The notes: generated by a model from the letters alone, not told the origin. Numbered from the stretch's first letter, positions 1 to 7,945 are shown. The stretch is DNA of 64,000 nt from Clostridium sp. 12(A) (GCA_000526575.1 JAGI01000002.1:2108001-2172000), one strand, 5' to 3'. Translations and numbers: made by a program.

Positions 1-581
1 CTGCTGCCATTACCAAGCTGTTTTTTTGCAATGGACCAAAGACAATCGCTTTTTACTACGGTATAGCTTTTTTCTTTCGGTGCCTCTCCCTCACGCTCGC
101 CTTCTGTTTGTTCTGCCTCAGCTTCTTCCTTATCAACCAGAACAAAGTTCATGATGTGGGTTCCGTAGTGCCTGTATTCTTTCAGTGAAATGGATACAAG
201 AAGATCAAGCCCCTGGCTGACATCATCTGACACCTTATAGTCTTCCAGAGTCACATCAAGGCTTGTATCAAACAGGCTGTCTCCACCAAAGTCTTCTCGG
301 ACAACGGTAAATTCAAAAGGTTTTTTTCCCTTCTTTAAGGCATCCAGCTTGCTAAGAAAATCTTCCGCATTTTCAATACTTCCGTCCCACACAGCTGATG
401 GATAATCCATTTGAGGAATGGTCACATCGATACTGATTTCTCTGAGCCCAGAGGGCTTTAAGAGGTTAATTTCTTCCCCATTTATTAAGTTGGCTGTTTT
501 GTTCTGACCACTGTATTTTACAGGGATTTTCTCTGGTGGTAATGGGAGCCGCATGTCATCTATGTATACCTCATAAGCCAT
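1..581 (-). CDS. Contractile-tail protein with LysM domain, XkdP-like (partial)
   Basis: The gene runs off the left edge, so only about the first 193 residues are visible. The N-terminal part (MAYEVYIDDMRLPLPPEK) resembles the XkdP family, which follows the tape measure in PBSX-like phages and tailocins. Near the edge a LysM-type motif begins (YTVVKSDCLWSIAKKQLGN), expected to bind peptidoglycan or help assemble the baseplate hub. A lysine/glutamate-rich linker of about 20 residues separates the two. Its ATG overlaps the stop of the tape measure gene by one base (TAATG), so the two are probably translationally coupled. Family assignment rests on position plus LysM. Confidence 0.75.
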   Translation of the reverse strand, partial: MAYEVYIDDMRLPLPPEKIPVKYSGQNKTANLINGEEINLLKPSGLREISIDVTIPQMDYPSAVWDGSIENAEDFLSKLDALKKGKKPFEFTVVREDFGGDSLFDTSLDVTLEDYKVSDDVSQGLDLLVSISLKEYRHYGTHIMNFVLVDKEEAEAEQTEGEREGEAPKEKSYTVVKSDCLWSIAKKQLGNGS

Positions 582-3094
582 TATCCAATCACTCCTTCCG
601 CAAAGGCAAAAAGTGCTTCGGATGTTGAATCTTTTAACATGTTGGAGACCATATCTGCATCTGCAACGCTTCGGATTGTGTTATTATTGTTAATATCCAG
701 TTTTAGATCAGCAAGGGTAAATCGGTTGATCACTTCCTGCTCTGCCACATCTCTCATGTATTTTAATTCTTCATCCATGGAATCCAGGGAGTTTGACATG
801 GCCGCTGTGTTCATTGCGGTATCTCCTGTATTTTTTGAAATATCCTGGAATCCAGAAGCTCCGCCAGTTGCGTTGTTGTTTAGGTTGTTTAATAGCGCTG
901 ATGTATCAGGTTGATTGTCTTCGCCTAAACCACCTCCAAAATTGTTGGGGTTAAGTGGGTTGTTCTCCCCATTAAAAATATTTCCCATTTTCTCGAAGGG
1001 GTTGTTCGAAAAATCATCGCCGGATTTATAGCTTTGCATAATTGACTCTCTCACGTCCTTAAATTCGGGTTTAAAACCATAAAGATCCATCGCAGTTTTA
1101 ACATCTAAATTTTCAAATCTTTTTTCAACCTTATTCTCATCATATTTTTTATCCCCTAGCTTATCTTCAATATTTTTCTGCAAAATAGAAAGCTTTTCTT
1201 TTCCCGTTATAATTAAGGATTCAAATTTAGTACCAAAGATTGAATCTAGGGTTTTAGCAACTTGTTGAAGTGCGCCTAGGATAGTGTCAGTCATTGTAAA
1301 AAATAAGTGTATAACAGTACCAATTGGATTAGTAAATAAGTTACTTAAAAAATTAGCAAATTTATCAAACAAATGTAAAAGGGTAACTATAGATGTAAAA
1401 ACAACAATACCAATAAAACTAAAAATATTTTGAATTACGGCTCCTACTGCACCAAAAAATCCGCAGATTAGTCCCGTTGCACTTAAAGAGGTTCCTGTAA
1501 ACTTATTAACCATTGCTATAGCTGAATAAAAAGCCGCAACTAAAGCTATCACAGCTATAATAATGAGACCAATTGGTGAAGCCCAAAATGCTGCATTTAA
1601 GGCTGTTTGTGCTACCGTTAGTATTCCTGTTGCAGTTGCAAAAATCAGCTTCACTGCAGCGCCAGCTAATTCACATATTTGCAACGCAGTTAATGCAGCA
1701 ATAATACCCAAAATAATTGGTTCAATGATTGACCAATTATCAGAGATAAAACCTCCTACAATCCCGATACCAAGTCCTAACATGCCAAATATTCCGTTGA
1801 TTTCATCCACTTTTCCTTGTAGACCTGTTGTAAAGTCATTAATTATATTCGTAACAAATGTGACTGCCCCAGTCATAGGTCCAGCCAGGCCTGTATTTAT
1901 CGTATTAGCAAGTGAAGATATCGCACTGCTTGCGCTGCCAAACTTTAGCTGATTTAATTCTTCTAAGTGTTGAGATGATAAGCTGACCGATCCATTTAGC
2001 TCAGACAATGCGGCTAAACCTTGCTGCCCTAATTCTCCCCATGAATCCCCAAATAATTTAGTTCCAGCAATATTTCTACTCACCGGATCATCCATTGTAT
2101 TTAGAGCGTTTATCGTTTCCAGGAATGCCTGCTTAGCGGCTTCTCCTCCACTGCTGAATGAATCTTTCATTTTTCCGGCATCGAGACCCAGAGCAGCAAA
2201 TCCTTCAGATGCATCTTTTCCTCCAACTACAGCCTTCTTTGAAAATTCGTTGACAGCATTGCCTAATGAACTGATGGAAACATTTCCGTTTTGTGCCCCG
2301 TTTACCAGCATATTAAACATTTCCTGCCCGCCAATTCCAAGAGACTTAAATTTGTCACTGCTGGCATTTATGGTTTCCAGCAAATCTCCATTTTTATTAA
2401 GCCCTGCCTGAGTCGCCTGTATGATTAAATCAAATGCTTCTGCTCCCTGAAGACCAAATTGCTGTTGCAGTGTTCCTGCTGATTTAATGCTGTCTGTCAG
2501 ACCATAACCAAAGGTGTCCTGTAAAAGCAGACCTGCCCGGGTAACTGACTCCAGGCCATCACCTGTCAGCCCCGTTAACTGGTTTACAGCTGACAGACTT
2601 TGTGCCGCCTCCTGAGGGCTTTTGCTCATATTATCAGCAAATAGACTTTTGGTGCTTTCTTTCGCAAGTTCAAGATCCTGGCCCTTCATTCCGGTTTGAG
2701 CCTGTATGATATTGCCAGAAGTATTTATATTATCTGCTCTTGTCAAAATATCCAGCGGATTATGATCAATTCCCATCTTATCCAGACCGCCTATAAAGGT
2801 TTTCCAAGCGTCCTTTAGCTTTTTTAGCTTTTTCTCATTATCTTGGGTAGCTGCACTCATATCCTTCTGCTTCTTCTCTACCTCTGCAGCCGTTTTCCAT
2901 ATGTCTTTGTAGTCATCATTAATGATATTTAATTTTCTACCCATTTTTTCAAACTCTAAAATGTTTAAGGACATGGCAGATAATTTTTGAAAAACCATAA
3001 GTGATGTAGTTGTTTTTTGAATGGTTTTGTCAATAGAGTTTAATGCAGTGACCATACCCTCTTGAATGGCAAGAGATTTTTTTACTGAAGCCAA
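581..3094 (-). CDS. Phage tail tape measure protein (contractile tail)
   Basis: This 837-residue protein sets tail length and occupies the tube lumen before firing. The N-terminal third is helical and charged. A TP901-like core follows (roughly residues 120-400, rich in Gly/Ser/Ala, for example SLSAVNQLTGLTGDGLESV). A block of hydrophobic segments spans about residues 430-590. The C-terminus has a low-complexity Asn/Gly/Pro stretch. At about 1.5 Å per residue it predicts a tail of about 125 nm, an estimate from the general tape-measure rule. The start has a strong AGGAGG site. The part encoded at about 1050-1550 looks more AT-rich than the rest, suggesting a mosaic join. Confidence 0.9.
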   Translation of the reverse strand: MASVKKSLAIQEGMVTALNSIDKTIQKTTTSLMVFQKLSAMSLNILEFEKMGRKLNIINDDYKDIWKTAAEVEKKQKDMSAATQDNEKKLKKLKDAWKTFIGGLDKMGIDHNPLDILTRADNINTSGNIIQAQTGMKGQDLELAKESTKSLFADNMSKSPQEAAQSLSAVNQLTGLTGDGLESVTRAGLLLQDTFGYGLTDSIKSAGTLQQQFGLQGAEAFDLIIQATQAGLNKNGDLLETINASSDKFKSLGIGGQEMFNMLVNGAQNGNVSISSLGNAVNEFSKKAVVGGKDASEGFAALGLDAGKMKDSFSSGGEAAKQAFLETINALNTMDDPVSRNIAGTKLFGDSWGELGQQGLAALSELNGSVSLSSQHLEELNQLKFGSASSAISSLANTINTGLAGPMTGAVTFVTNIINDFTTGLQGKVDEINGIFGMLGLGIGIVGGFISDNWSIIEPIILGIIAALTALQICELAGAAVKLIFATATGILTVAQTALNAAFWASPIGLIIIAVIALVAAFYSAIAMVNKFTGTSLSATGLICGFFGAVGAVIQNIFSFIGIVVFTSIVTLLHLFDKFANFLSNLFTNPIGTVIHLFFTMTDTILGALQQVAKTLDSIFGTKFESLIITGKEKLSILQKNIEDKLGDKKYDENKVEKRFENLDVKTAMDLYGFKPEFKDVRESIMQSYKSGDDFSNNPFEKMGNIFNGENNPLNPNNFGGGLGEDNQPDTSALLNNLNNNATGGASGFQDISKNTGDTAMNTAAMSNSLDSMDEELKYMRDVAEQEVINRFTLADLKLDINNNNTIRSVADADMVSNMLKDSTSEALFAFAEGVIG

Positions 3095-3121
3095 ACCTAT
3101 CTCCTCCTTTCCTATTATGAT

Positions 3122-3151
3122 AGGAAGAACGTCCCCATAGACGTTCTTCCT
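3122..3151 (-). promoter_or_regulatory. Perfect 11-bp stem-loop before the tape measure gene
   Basis: AGGAAGAACGT (3122-3132) pairs with ACGTTCTTCCT (3141-3151) around an 8-nt loop. It lies between the small chaperone ORF and the tape measure ribosome site. No T-run follows on the transcribed strand, so it is not a classic terminator. It may set mRNA stability or lower tape measure expression. Confidence 0.5.
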
Positions 3152-3153
3152 TG

Positions 3154-3321
3154 TTACCTGTATTTACCTGCCTTTGCCTTATCCGCTTCTTTCTTATCAT
3201 GCTCAAGCTTTAACTGCACTGCTGCAATGACAAAAGCACGTTCATACCGGTCAAGACTCAATAATTCGTGAGGCCATTTGTGGATTTTATGAAGGCAATA
3301 GTAGGCTACATTGGCCTCCAT
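3154..3321 (-). CDS. Tail assembly chaperone, frameshifted C-terminal part (gpT-like)
   Basis: This 55-residue ORF sits between the XkdN-like gene and the tape measure, where tailed phages encode the T part of the G/GT chaperone pair. The protein is basic and helical (for example HDKKEADKAKAGKYR at its end). It has its own ATG and a GGAGG site, so independent translation is possible. The frame is also entered directly by a -1 shift at the slippery heptamer at the end of the upstream gene, giving a fusion of about 203 residues. The fusion product is expected to load onto the tape measure. Position, size and frame relation support the call; sequence family is not recognised. Confidence 0.65.
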   Translation of the reverse strand: MEANVAYYCLHKIHKWPHELLSLDRYERAFVIAAVQLKLEHDKKEADKAKAGKYR

Positions 3322-3335
3322 ATCGCCTCCTTCAA

Positions 3336-3764
3336 TTAGTTTTTTGCTTCTTCTACCTGTTCTTCCATGGTGCTGTCAAAGCCGTTGACCTGCTGGATTT
3401 TCTCCAGATAGCCAGCGTACTCTCCGGCTGTCAGCATAGCCTTTAACAGCGCATCAGCGCCCATGACGTGGTAAGAATCCTGTAATGCTTTATCATTTAA
3501 ATTTGGATAAACGGTACATTCTGATGCCAGCTTTCCAAGATATAAGTTAAAGTCTGTTTCCTGAGTGTACTGGCCTTTTTTGCCGGATACGGGAACTCTT
3601 TTTGTACATTCTTTTCTTAAATCCTCATCTTCCTTAGAGGTAATGGCCTTGATTTCCCATTCTACCGGCTTCTTATCCGCTCCCAGAAAACGTTTGGATG
3701 CCACATATTTTTCACGATCTGCCTTTACTGCATTCTGACTTAAAAAACAGCTTAAATCTCCCAT
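3336..3764 (-). CDS. Tail assembly chaperone, XkdN-like
   Basis: This 142-residue protein follows the tube gene, the XkdN position in PBSX and diffocin loci. It is mostly soluble and helical, with a central charged segment and an acidic C-terminus ending EEAKN. XkdN-type proteins are thought to act as the G part of the tail chaperone that folds and delivers the tape measure during assembly; they are not in the finished tail. The 3' end carries a slippery heptamer allowing a longer product. A ribosome site (AAAGGAG) precedes the ATG. Confidence 0.8.
   Translation of the reverse strand: MGDLSCFLSQNAVKADREKYVASKRFLGADKKPVEWEIKAITSKEDEDLRKECTKRVPVSGKKGQYTQETDFNLYLGKLASECTVYPNLNDKALQDSYHVMGADALLKAMLTAGEYAGYLEKIQQVNGFDSTMEEQVEEAKN
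3339..3345 (-). promoter_or_regulatory. Programmed -1 ribosomal frameshift heptamer A AAA AAC
   Basis: On the minus strand the last codons of the XkdN-like gene read GCA AAA AAC TAA, so the heptamer A-AAA-AAC is in the X XXY YYZ phase immediately before the stop. A -1 slip continues as CTA ATT GAA GGA GGC GAT ATG, which is exactly the frame of the next small ORF. A frameshift here between tail chaperone genes is a widely conserved feature of tailed phages. Confidence 0.75.
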
Positions 3765-3785
3765 AACTTTACTCTCCTTTTATTC

Positions 3786-4259
3786 TTACTGCATTCCTGC
3801 GATTTTTCCGAAACGCTCTGGCATTTCCCAGCTTTCGAAAGTAAACTCAAATTCATCTTCCAGGTATTCTCCGGTAGCGTCAAATTTAGTTAATAGGCCG
3901 CCATTTAAGTTACAATCCTTTAATATAATGGTCTGTCTGCCTACGCTGGAGGTTGGATCTTCGTTGGTTACCTGGATATCAAAATAAACATCCTTTCCAG
4001 ACTGCTGATACTTGTATAAAATATCACGGAAAATGCTGGTGTTATAATGGAAGGTAGCGGAACCAGTCCCCTTCATTCCAACCGTTTTGTTTCCTTTCAT
4101 GGCCCGTCCTAAAATCGGGATTTCGGATTTTACCTTTTCAATTTTTGCCTCCAGCTTTAAAGCCTGCATAAAATTGTAACGCTCATTTTCAATTGTGATA
4201 AAACATTCTGCTTTCGCTGCGCTGATAGCGTCCCATGCGTTCATTGTAATATTGCTCAT
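3786..4259 (-). CDS. Contractile tail tube protein, XkdM-like
   Basis: This 157-residue protein is the inner tube subunit (DUF2001/XkdM type). The visible hallmark is the N-terminal NITMNAWDAISAAKAECFIT followed by a beta-rich body with the segment GTGSATFHYNTSIFRDILYK, typical of tube proteins of PBSX-like tails. It stacks as hexameric rings on the baseplate and is wrapped by the sheath encoded just upstream. The gap to the sheath gene is 17 bases, consistent with one operon. Length matches the usual 140-160 residues of the family. Confidence 0.88.
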   Translation of the reverse strand: MSNITMNAWDAISAAKAECFITIENERYNFMQALKLEAKIEKVKSEIPILGRAMKGNKTVGMKGTGSATFHYNTSIFRDILYKYQQSGKDVYFDIQVTNEDPTSSVGRQTIILKDCNLNGGLLTKFDATGEYLEDEFEFTFESWEMPERFGKIAGMQ

Positions 4260-4276
4260 AATCCATTACCCCTTTC

Positions 4277-5575
4277 TTAAGATACAACGACTGTCATATA
4301 TAAAATGCTCATACAGTTAACCGGCTGAACCGGGAAATTAACAACAACGGACCGTCTGCCTTCTCCCTTTTCAACAGTAATTGCTTCTGAATCAAGAGCC
4401 TCAATGGCCCGTAAGACCGCCAACTGTTTTCCGTATGTAACAATATCATTCCAAAGACTTACCCTGCCTGCTGCATCATTAGAGATTTTTCCAAGATAGC
4501 GGGTATTAAATAAGGAAGCGATGTCATTTCCAATCTGGTCCAAAATTCTGATAGTCTGGTTATTGGAGAAATCCTCTCCTTTTTCCGCAGTATAGGTAAC
4601 CAGGGTATTTACATCAGTGAGAACCCTGATATCTGTTCCGACTCTGTGGAAAAGGAATTTTCCTTCTTTCATACCATTGGCAAGCTGAGTCTGTGTATAA
4701 GGGACCTTTACGCTGTACTCACCGTCATAGATTCTGTTCTCATTGGTTTTGTTGATTTCACAGGCAGCTTCTGCACCTGTTACCCAGTAAACAAGCCCGG
4801 ATGCAGATTCCTCTGTTTCATTTTCCACGGAAATAATTCCTTCATGATCCGCCTTAGCATATTGATGTAACACAGTCTGAAATTTAATACCGGCTTCATC
4901 TCTCAGACGTTTTGTAAAGGCTGCAAACAGTGCTTTCACTTTATCATCGGTCGATGGGCAGCAAAGAACCTGGAAGGAAGTGCTTTCAATCGTTTCAAGA
5001 AATGCCGCGTAATCTTCTCCTGTTACATTGCTTCCATTGGTGCCTCCGACAAATGCACTGCCGGCTGTCTCGGCCAGAGACGCTTCCTTTTTAAAGGTGA
5101 TATAGGAATTGTCCTTTAATTCAGATGCGGTTAAAACAGTCTGGGAATCTACCTCTCTGCCGTCAAATAATGTTTTCACATAAAATTTCTTTCCGTCATC
5201 TACATTTTTTGTAATGACAGTCATAAGGCTGTTGCCCCGTTCTCCGGAATATTTGGCTGTACCATAGTCATTAGAACCATAAGCGCCGCCATTTAAACGA
5301 TAGAAGATTCCTTTTGTCATATTTTTGAAAAGTTCTCTGACAGGAAGCATGGCTTCATCATCTGAAGAAAAACCAAAGATCTCCTTAGCGTTCTTCTGAA
5401 ATTCTTCTGAGGTTACCTCAAATACCTGTTTTTCCGGTCCCCAGGAAAGAATCATAGGAATCGCTGCTACTCCTCTGTTTCCTAAAGAAGCCCTGGCTGA
5501 AACGCTGTTCACAAAATTGATATACGCACCTGGAAACACCTTATTCTGAACTGTAAAATTTCCTCCACCTAACAT
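4277..5575 (-). CDS. Contractile tail sheath protein, XkdK-like
   Basis: The start is set at the ATG giving MLGGGNFTVQNKVFPGAYIN, because a GGAAGGG ribosome site lies just before it and sheath proteins begin with this 'PGAYINF' element; the open frame extends further upstream but without support. The 432-residue product has the usual sheath length. Its C-terminal domain (for example ILDQIGNDIASLFNTRYLGK, then an insertion-free beta-rich end) matches the conserved region that links subunits into a contractile helix. Presence of a sheath shows that this tail is contractile (myovirus or R-type). The start overlaps the previous small gene by seven bases. Confidence 0.9.
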   Translation of the reverse strand: MLGGGNFTVQNKVFPGAYINFVNSVSARASLGNRGVAAIPMILSWGPEKQVFEVTSEEFQKNAKEIFGFSSDDEAMLPVRELFKNMTKGIFYRLNGGAYGSNDYGTAKYSGERGNSLMTVITKNVDDGKKFYVKTLFDGREVDSQTVLTASELKDNSYITFKKEASLAETAGSAFVGGTNGSNVTGEDYAAFLETIESTSFQVLCCPSTDDKVKALFAAFTKRLRDEAGIKFQTVLHQYAKADHEGIISVENETEESASGLVYWVTGAEAACEINKTNENRIYDGEYSVKVPYTQTQLANGMKEGKFLFHRVGTDIRVLTDVNTLVTYTAEKGEDFSNNQTIRILDQIGNDIASLFNTRYLGKISNDAAGRVSLWNDIVTYGKQLAVLRAIEALDSEAITVEKGEGRRSVVVNFPVQPVNCMSILYMTVVVS

Positions 5576-5766
5576 ACTTTCACCCTTCCTTTCATAAATC
5601 GATTCATAATTTCTTCTGCTTCTGACAGGGAATAAAGCTTCCCATCTTCCAGCAGAGCGCATAAAAGATCACTCTGGTTGCAATACCGTTCGGAGCAGAC
5701 CAGCTGTTTTTTGGTATAACGCTCGCTGGCTGTCTGATTTGCTGCTTTTACTTGTTTTTTAGTCAA
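5569..5766 (-). CDS. Small hypothetical tail-locus protein
   Basis: This 65-residue ORF starts at TTG, five bases after a GAGGTG ribosome site, and ends inside the start of the sheath gene (GTATGTTAG). It is basic at the N-terminus and has two cysteines in the middle (LVCSERYCNQSDLL). A similarly placed small ORF before the sheath is common in contractile tail loci of Clostridia. No family is recognised. The tight overlaps on both sides argue that it is translated. Confidence 0.6.
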   Translation of the reverse strand: MTKKQVKAANQTASERYTKKQLVCSERYCNQSDLLCALLEDGKLYSLSEAEEIMNRFMKGRVKVC

Positions 5767-5779
5767 AACTGCACCTCTT

Positions 5780-6193
5780 TCAATTTAGTTCTATGTCTTC
5801 CATGGATTCTTCTGCCTTGGCAGATTTTAAGACATGTATTTGATACTCTGTGAGGAAGTTTAAGTATCTTTCCTCATTTTTTGCTGTTCTCATGCTTCCC
5901 CTGATTAAAGAACCGTCGGCTGTTGTTATGTATTCTAAGTTGTCCATTAATGCATCCAGCACATTGTTTCTTTCTCTGAAAACATCTTGGGAGTCTTTTG
6001 GGTGATACATGATGGAAATGCTTATGTTTCGTAAATAGCGATTTCCATTGACCGGCTTTTCTTCAGAATCCGTAATCCTTACCTCAAAATAAGGACTGAG
6101 CTCCCCCTCCCCCAAGGGGTCTGCTGAGACTTTTATTTCTGGGAATAAGTCACCAAGCTTTTTCATAACTGCATCCAAAATTTCGTTGTACAC
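5780..6193 (-). CDS. Phage tail terminator-family protein
   Basis: The start is GTG at 6193, six bases after AGGAGG, giving a 137-residue protein (VYNEILDAVMKKLGDLFPE); the frame is open upstream but the longer form lacks a ribosome site. An N-terminal amphipathic helix, then an alternating beta pattern with YFEVRITDSEEKPVNGNRYL, resembles the tail terminator family (DUF6838-like), which caps the tube. It is the first structural gene of the leftward operon, directly after the regulator. In a tailocin it would close the head-proximal end. Confidence 0.65.
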   Translation of the reverse strand: MYNEILDAVMKKLGDLFPEIKVSADPLGEGELSPYFEVRITDSEEKPVNGNRYLRNISISIMYHPKDSQDVFRERNNVLDALMDNLEYITTADGSLIRGSMRTAKNEERYLNFLTEYQIHVLKSAKAEESMEDIELN

Positions 6194-6251
6194 GTATGCC
6201 CTCCTTTGCCATGCCGCCACCAGTTATTCGGGCCTTTTGTTCTCCATCTTC

Positions 6252-6488
6252 TCAAAAGAATGTAGTCTTATTGTCTACATCATCAGTAAAAAAAATTTCC
6301 TCTTTCTTTTTCAACGACGTAATCTTAAGAAGCTGGCACAAGCTTTTAATCTCTCCGGCCTTAAATTGGCTTTCATTGTTCATCTTCCGATGAAAACCAT
6401 AGCTGGATAACCCCAGCTCTGCTGCTATCCACCCTTTTTTCAAACCGGATCGTTTGATCTCCTCTTTCAGCCGAACCGTATCCGTCAT
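6252..6488 (-). CDS. Small phage regulator (DUF739/Cro-like)
   Basis: This 78-residue protein has a helix-turn-helix pattern (residues about 16-40: KKGWIAAELGLSSYGFHRKM) of the DUF739/Cro type. It is divergent from the XRE repressor gene and precedes the tail structural operon, the usual place of a Cro-like switch protein. The ATG follows GGGAGG. It is read from a TTGACA/TATGAT promoter with an operator over its start point. Whether it activates or represses the tail genes cannot be told from sequence. Confidence 0.75.
   Translation of the reverse strand: MTDTVRLKEEIKRSGLKKGWIAAELGLSSYGFHRKMNNESQFKAGEIKSLCQLLKITSLKKKEEIFFTDDVDNKTTFF
6261..6279. promoter_or_regulatory. Operator copy 1 (TGTAG-N9-CTACA)
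   Basis: TGTAGTCTTATTGTCTACA is a 19-bp inverted repeat just upstream of the structural tail operon, inside the end of the DUF739-like gene. It matches 16 of 19 bases of the copy at 6505-6523. It is probably bound by the element's repressor. Confidence 0.6.
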
Positions 6489-6504
6489 ACCTGCCCTCCC
6501 TTGT

Positions 6505-6523
6505 TGTAGTCATTTCGTCTACA
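6505..6523. promoter_or_regulatory. Operator copy 2 (TGTAG-N9-CTACA)
   Basis: TGTAGTCATTTCGTCTACA lies at the predicted start point of the leftward promoter, where bound repressor would block transcription. Both arms are perfect. Confidence 0.7.
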
Positions 6524-6528
6524 CCATT

Positions 6529-6557
6529 ATCATACTCCTATGTTTCACTTTTGTCAA
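6529..6557 (-). promoter_or_regulatory. Leftward sigma-A promoter of the tail locus
   Basis: On the minus strand TTGACA (6557-6552) and TATGAT (6534-6529) are separated by 17 bases. It drives the DUF739-like gene and probably the tail operon behind it. Confidence 0.75.
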
Positions 6558-6573
6558 CAGACTTTCCGAAAAT

Positions 6574-6604
6574 TGTTGAACTTTTATCTACAATGTGGTA
6601 TAAT
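6574..6604 (+). promoter_or_regulatory. Rightward repressor promoter with operator copy 3
   Basis: TTGAAC (6576-6581) and TATAAT (6599-6604) have 17-base spacing. The 19-bp TGTTG-N9-CTACA element at 6574-6592 covers the -35 box, with one arm base different from the other two operators. This suggests autoregulation of the repressor gene with weaker affinity. Confidence 0.7.
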
Positions 6605-6624
6605 ATCATTATGGAGGTGATCCT

Positions 6625-7107
6625 ATGGAAATAGGTCAGATCATTAAACGGAGGCGGGAGGAGCTTGGCATTTCCCAGGAGGAACTGGCGTTAAAGGCAG
6701 GCTACAAATCCCGCTCTTCCATTAATAAAATCGAGGTTGACGGCCGGGGGCTTCCCCAGTCAAAGATAGAGGCGATTGCAAAAGCATTAAAGACCACCCC
6801 CACTTATTTAATGGGCTGGGAGAATGATACTGCTTCTGCGTTCGATTATGTCAATAACTGTTTTGGTGTTGATGCCGGGGAGATGTTACAGAATTTCAAC
6901 CGCATGAATGAAAAGGGTCAAAAAGAAGCGTTAAAGCGTGTCAGGGAAATGGTACACATACCTGAATACATCAAAGAGCCAAGTAATATAAGAACCATTC
7001 GTCCTAAGGACAAGTCTTATCTTTTACCCGTGGCCTCTCATGAAAGAACGGACATTGAAGTGACCGAAGACATGAAGAGACACGATGATGCATTTTTTGA
7101 TGAATAA
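6625..7107 (+). CDS. XRE-family repressor of the tail locus
   Basis: The 160-residue protein has a canonical Cro/CI helix-turn-helix at residues 5-65 (IKRRREELGISQEELALKAG). A linker and a C-terminal tail of unclear fold follow. It starts at ATG after GGAGGTGATC. It lies divergent from the DUF739-like gene and 25 bases before an ImmA/IrrE-like gene, the ImmR/ImmA pairing of ICEBs1 and many prophages. In that pair the metalloprotease cleaves the repressor after DNA damage. I infer that it represses the leftward tail operon by binding the TGTAG-N9-CTACA sites. Confidence 0.85.
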   Translation: MEIGQIIKRRREELGISQEELALKAGYKSRSSINKIEVDGRGLPQSKIEAIAKALKTTPTYLMGWENDTASAFDYVNNCFGVDAGEMLQNFNRMNEKGQKEALKRVREMVHIPEYIKEPSNIRTIRPKDKSYLLPVASHERTDIEVTEDMKRHDDAFFDE

Positions 7108-7132
7108 TATTAACTCGCTGGGGTGATTTATT

Positions 7133-7588
7133 TTGAATTATGAAGCATTGATTGAAGAAGCTGAATTAGTTGGAATTACGATTAAAGAAAGGCCGCTTAA
7201 GGCCAATGATGGTCGGATCAGGGGGGAGAAAATCCTGATCCGGCAGAATATGCCGGACTGCAAAAAGGCCTGCGTCCTGGCAGAGGAACTTGGACATTAT
7301 TACACCACCGTAGGAGATATTTCAGATCAGTCTGAAGTTTCCAATCAGAAGCAGGAGCGAACTGCAAGACTTTGGGCCTATAATAAGATGATTACCTTAG
7401 ATAAACTGGTAGCGGCTAAGGATGCGGGATGCCGAAATGGTTATGAGATTGCTGAATATCTAGATGTAACCGAAGATTTTTTATATGAAGCCATTCATTG
7501 CTACCAGGCAAAGTACGGCAAGGGGTTCCAAAAGGACGATTACCTGATTCTTTTTGAACCATTTAATATTTATAAGTTAATGGATTGA
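7133..7588 (+). CDS. ImmA/IrrE-family metallopeptidase-like protein
   Basis: The 151-residue product starts at TTG after GGGGTGA. The family motif appears as AEELGHYYTTVGD near residue 57; the first His of HExxH is replaced by Glu-containing EELGH, a form common among phage members. The C-terminal half is helical (LDVTEDFLYEAIHCYQ). Its partner is the XRE repressor immediately upstream, and family knowledge suggests that it relieves repression by proteolysis. The altered motif makes catalytic activity uncertain. Confidence 0.8.
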   Translation: MNYEALIEEAELVGITIKERPLKANDGRIRGEKILIRQNMPDCKKACVLAEELGHYYTTVGDISDQSEVSNQKQERTARLWAYNKMITLDKLVAAKDAGCRNGYEIAEYLDVTEDFLYEAIHCYQAKYGKGFQKDDYLILFEPFNIYKLMD

Positions 7589-7647
7589 AGCATGTTCTCT
7601 CTCCTCACAGGGTTTCGTTACATATACTATCCAGAGGTGATGTCTTT

Positions 7648-7848
7648 ATGCAGTCCTGTGAACTTGTCTTGTTCATATCCTCTTTGGCGTGTTGCATTGC
7701 CAAAGACAAGACCGATGAGGAAATCGCACTGCTGAGCTGCATTTTTTCACAGCTTGGTGATACCCTGGGAACAATCTCCGCGCAGGAGGCGTTATGCTGC
7801 TGTGATGATGACGATGATGATAAAGATCCATGCTGTTGCGAAGATTAA
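7648..7848 (+). CDS. Small Cys/Asp-rich protein, DUF6774-like
   Basis: The start is ATG at 7648 after AGAGGTGA; the open frame extends upstream to 7585 without a ribosome site. The 66-residue product has a hydrophobic helix with cysteines, then QLGDTLGTISAQEALC, and ends in alternating Cys and Asp clusters (CCCDDDDDDKDPCCCED). The central part matches my memory of DUF6774, a small family in Lachnospiraceae with no known function. The acidic cysteine tail could bind metal, but this is only a suggestion. It is host rather than tail-related in composition. Confidence 0.6.
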   Translation: MQSCELVLFISSLACCIAKDKTDEEIALLSCIFSQLGDTLGTISAQEALCCCDDDDDDKDPCCCED

Positions 7849-7945
7849 GACCAGAGGCTTGTGTCGATAAGAACACGCCCAAAAAGGAGCTGTCACAAAA
7901 TAAATAGTGATGGGAAAGAATACTTAATATAATACAAATGACGCG

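Noticed and set aside
1563-1952. Plus-strand 129-residue ORF inside the left tape measure gene
   Set aside because: It is antisense to the membrane segments of the tape measure and has no ribosome site; hydrophobic coding regions often give such shadows.
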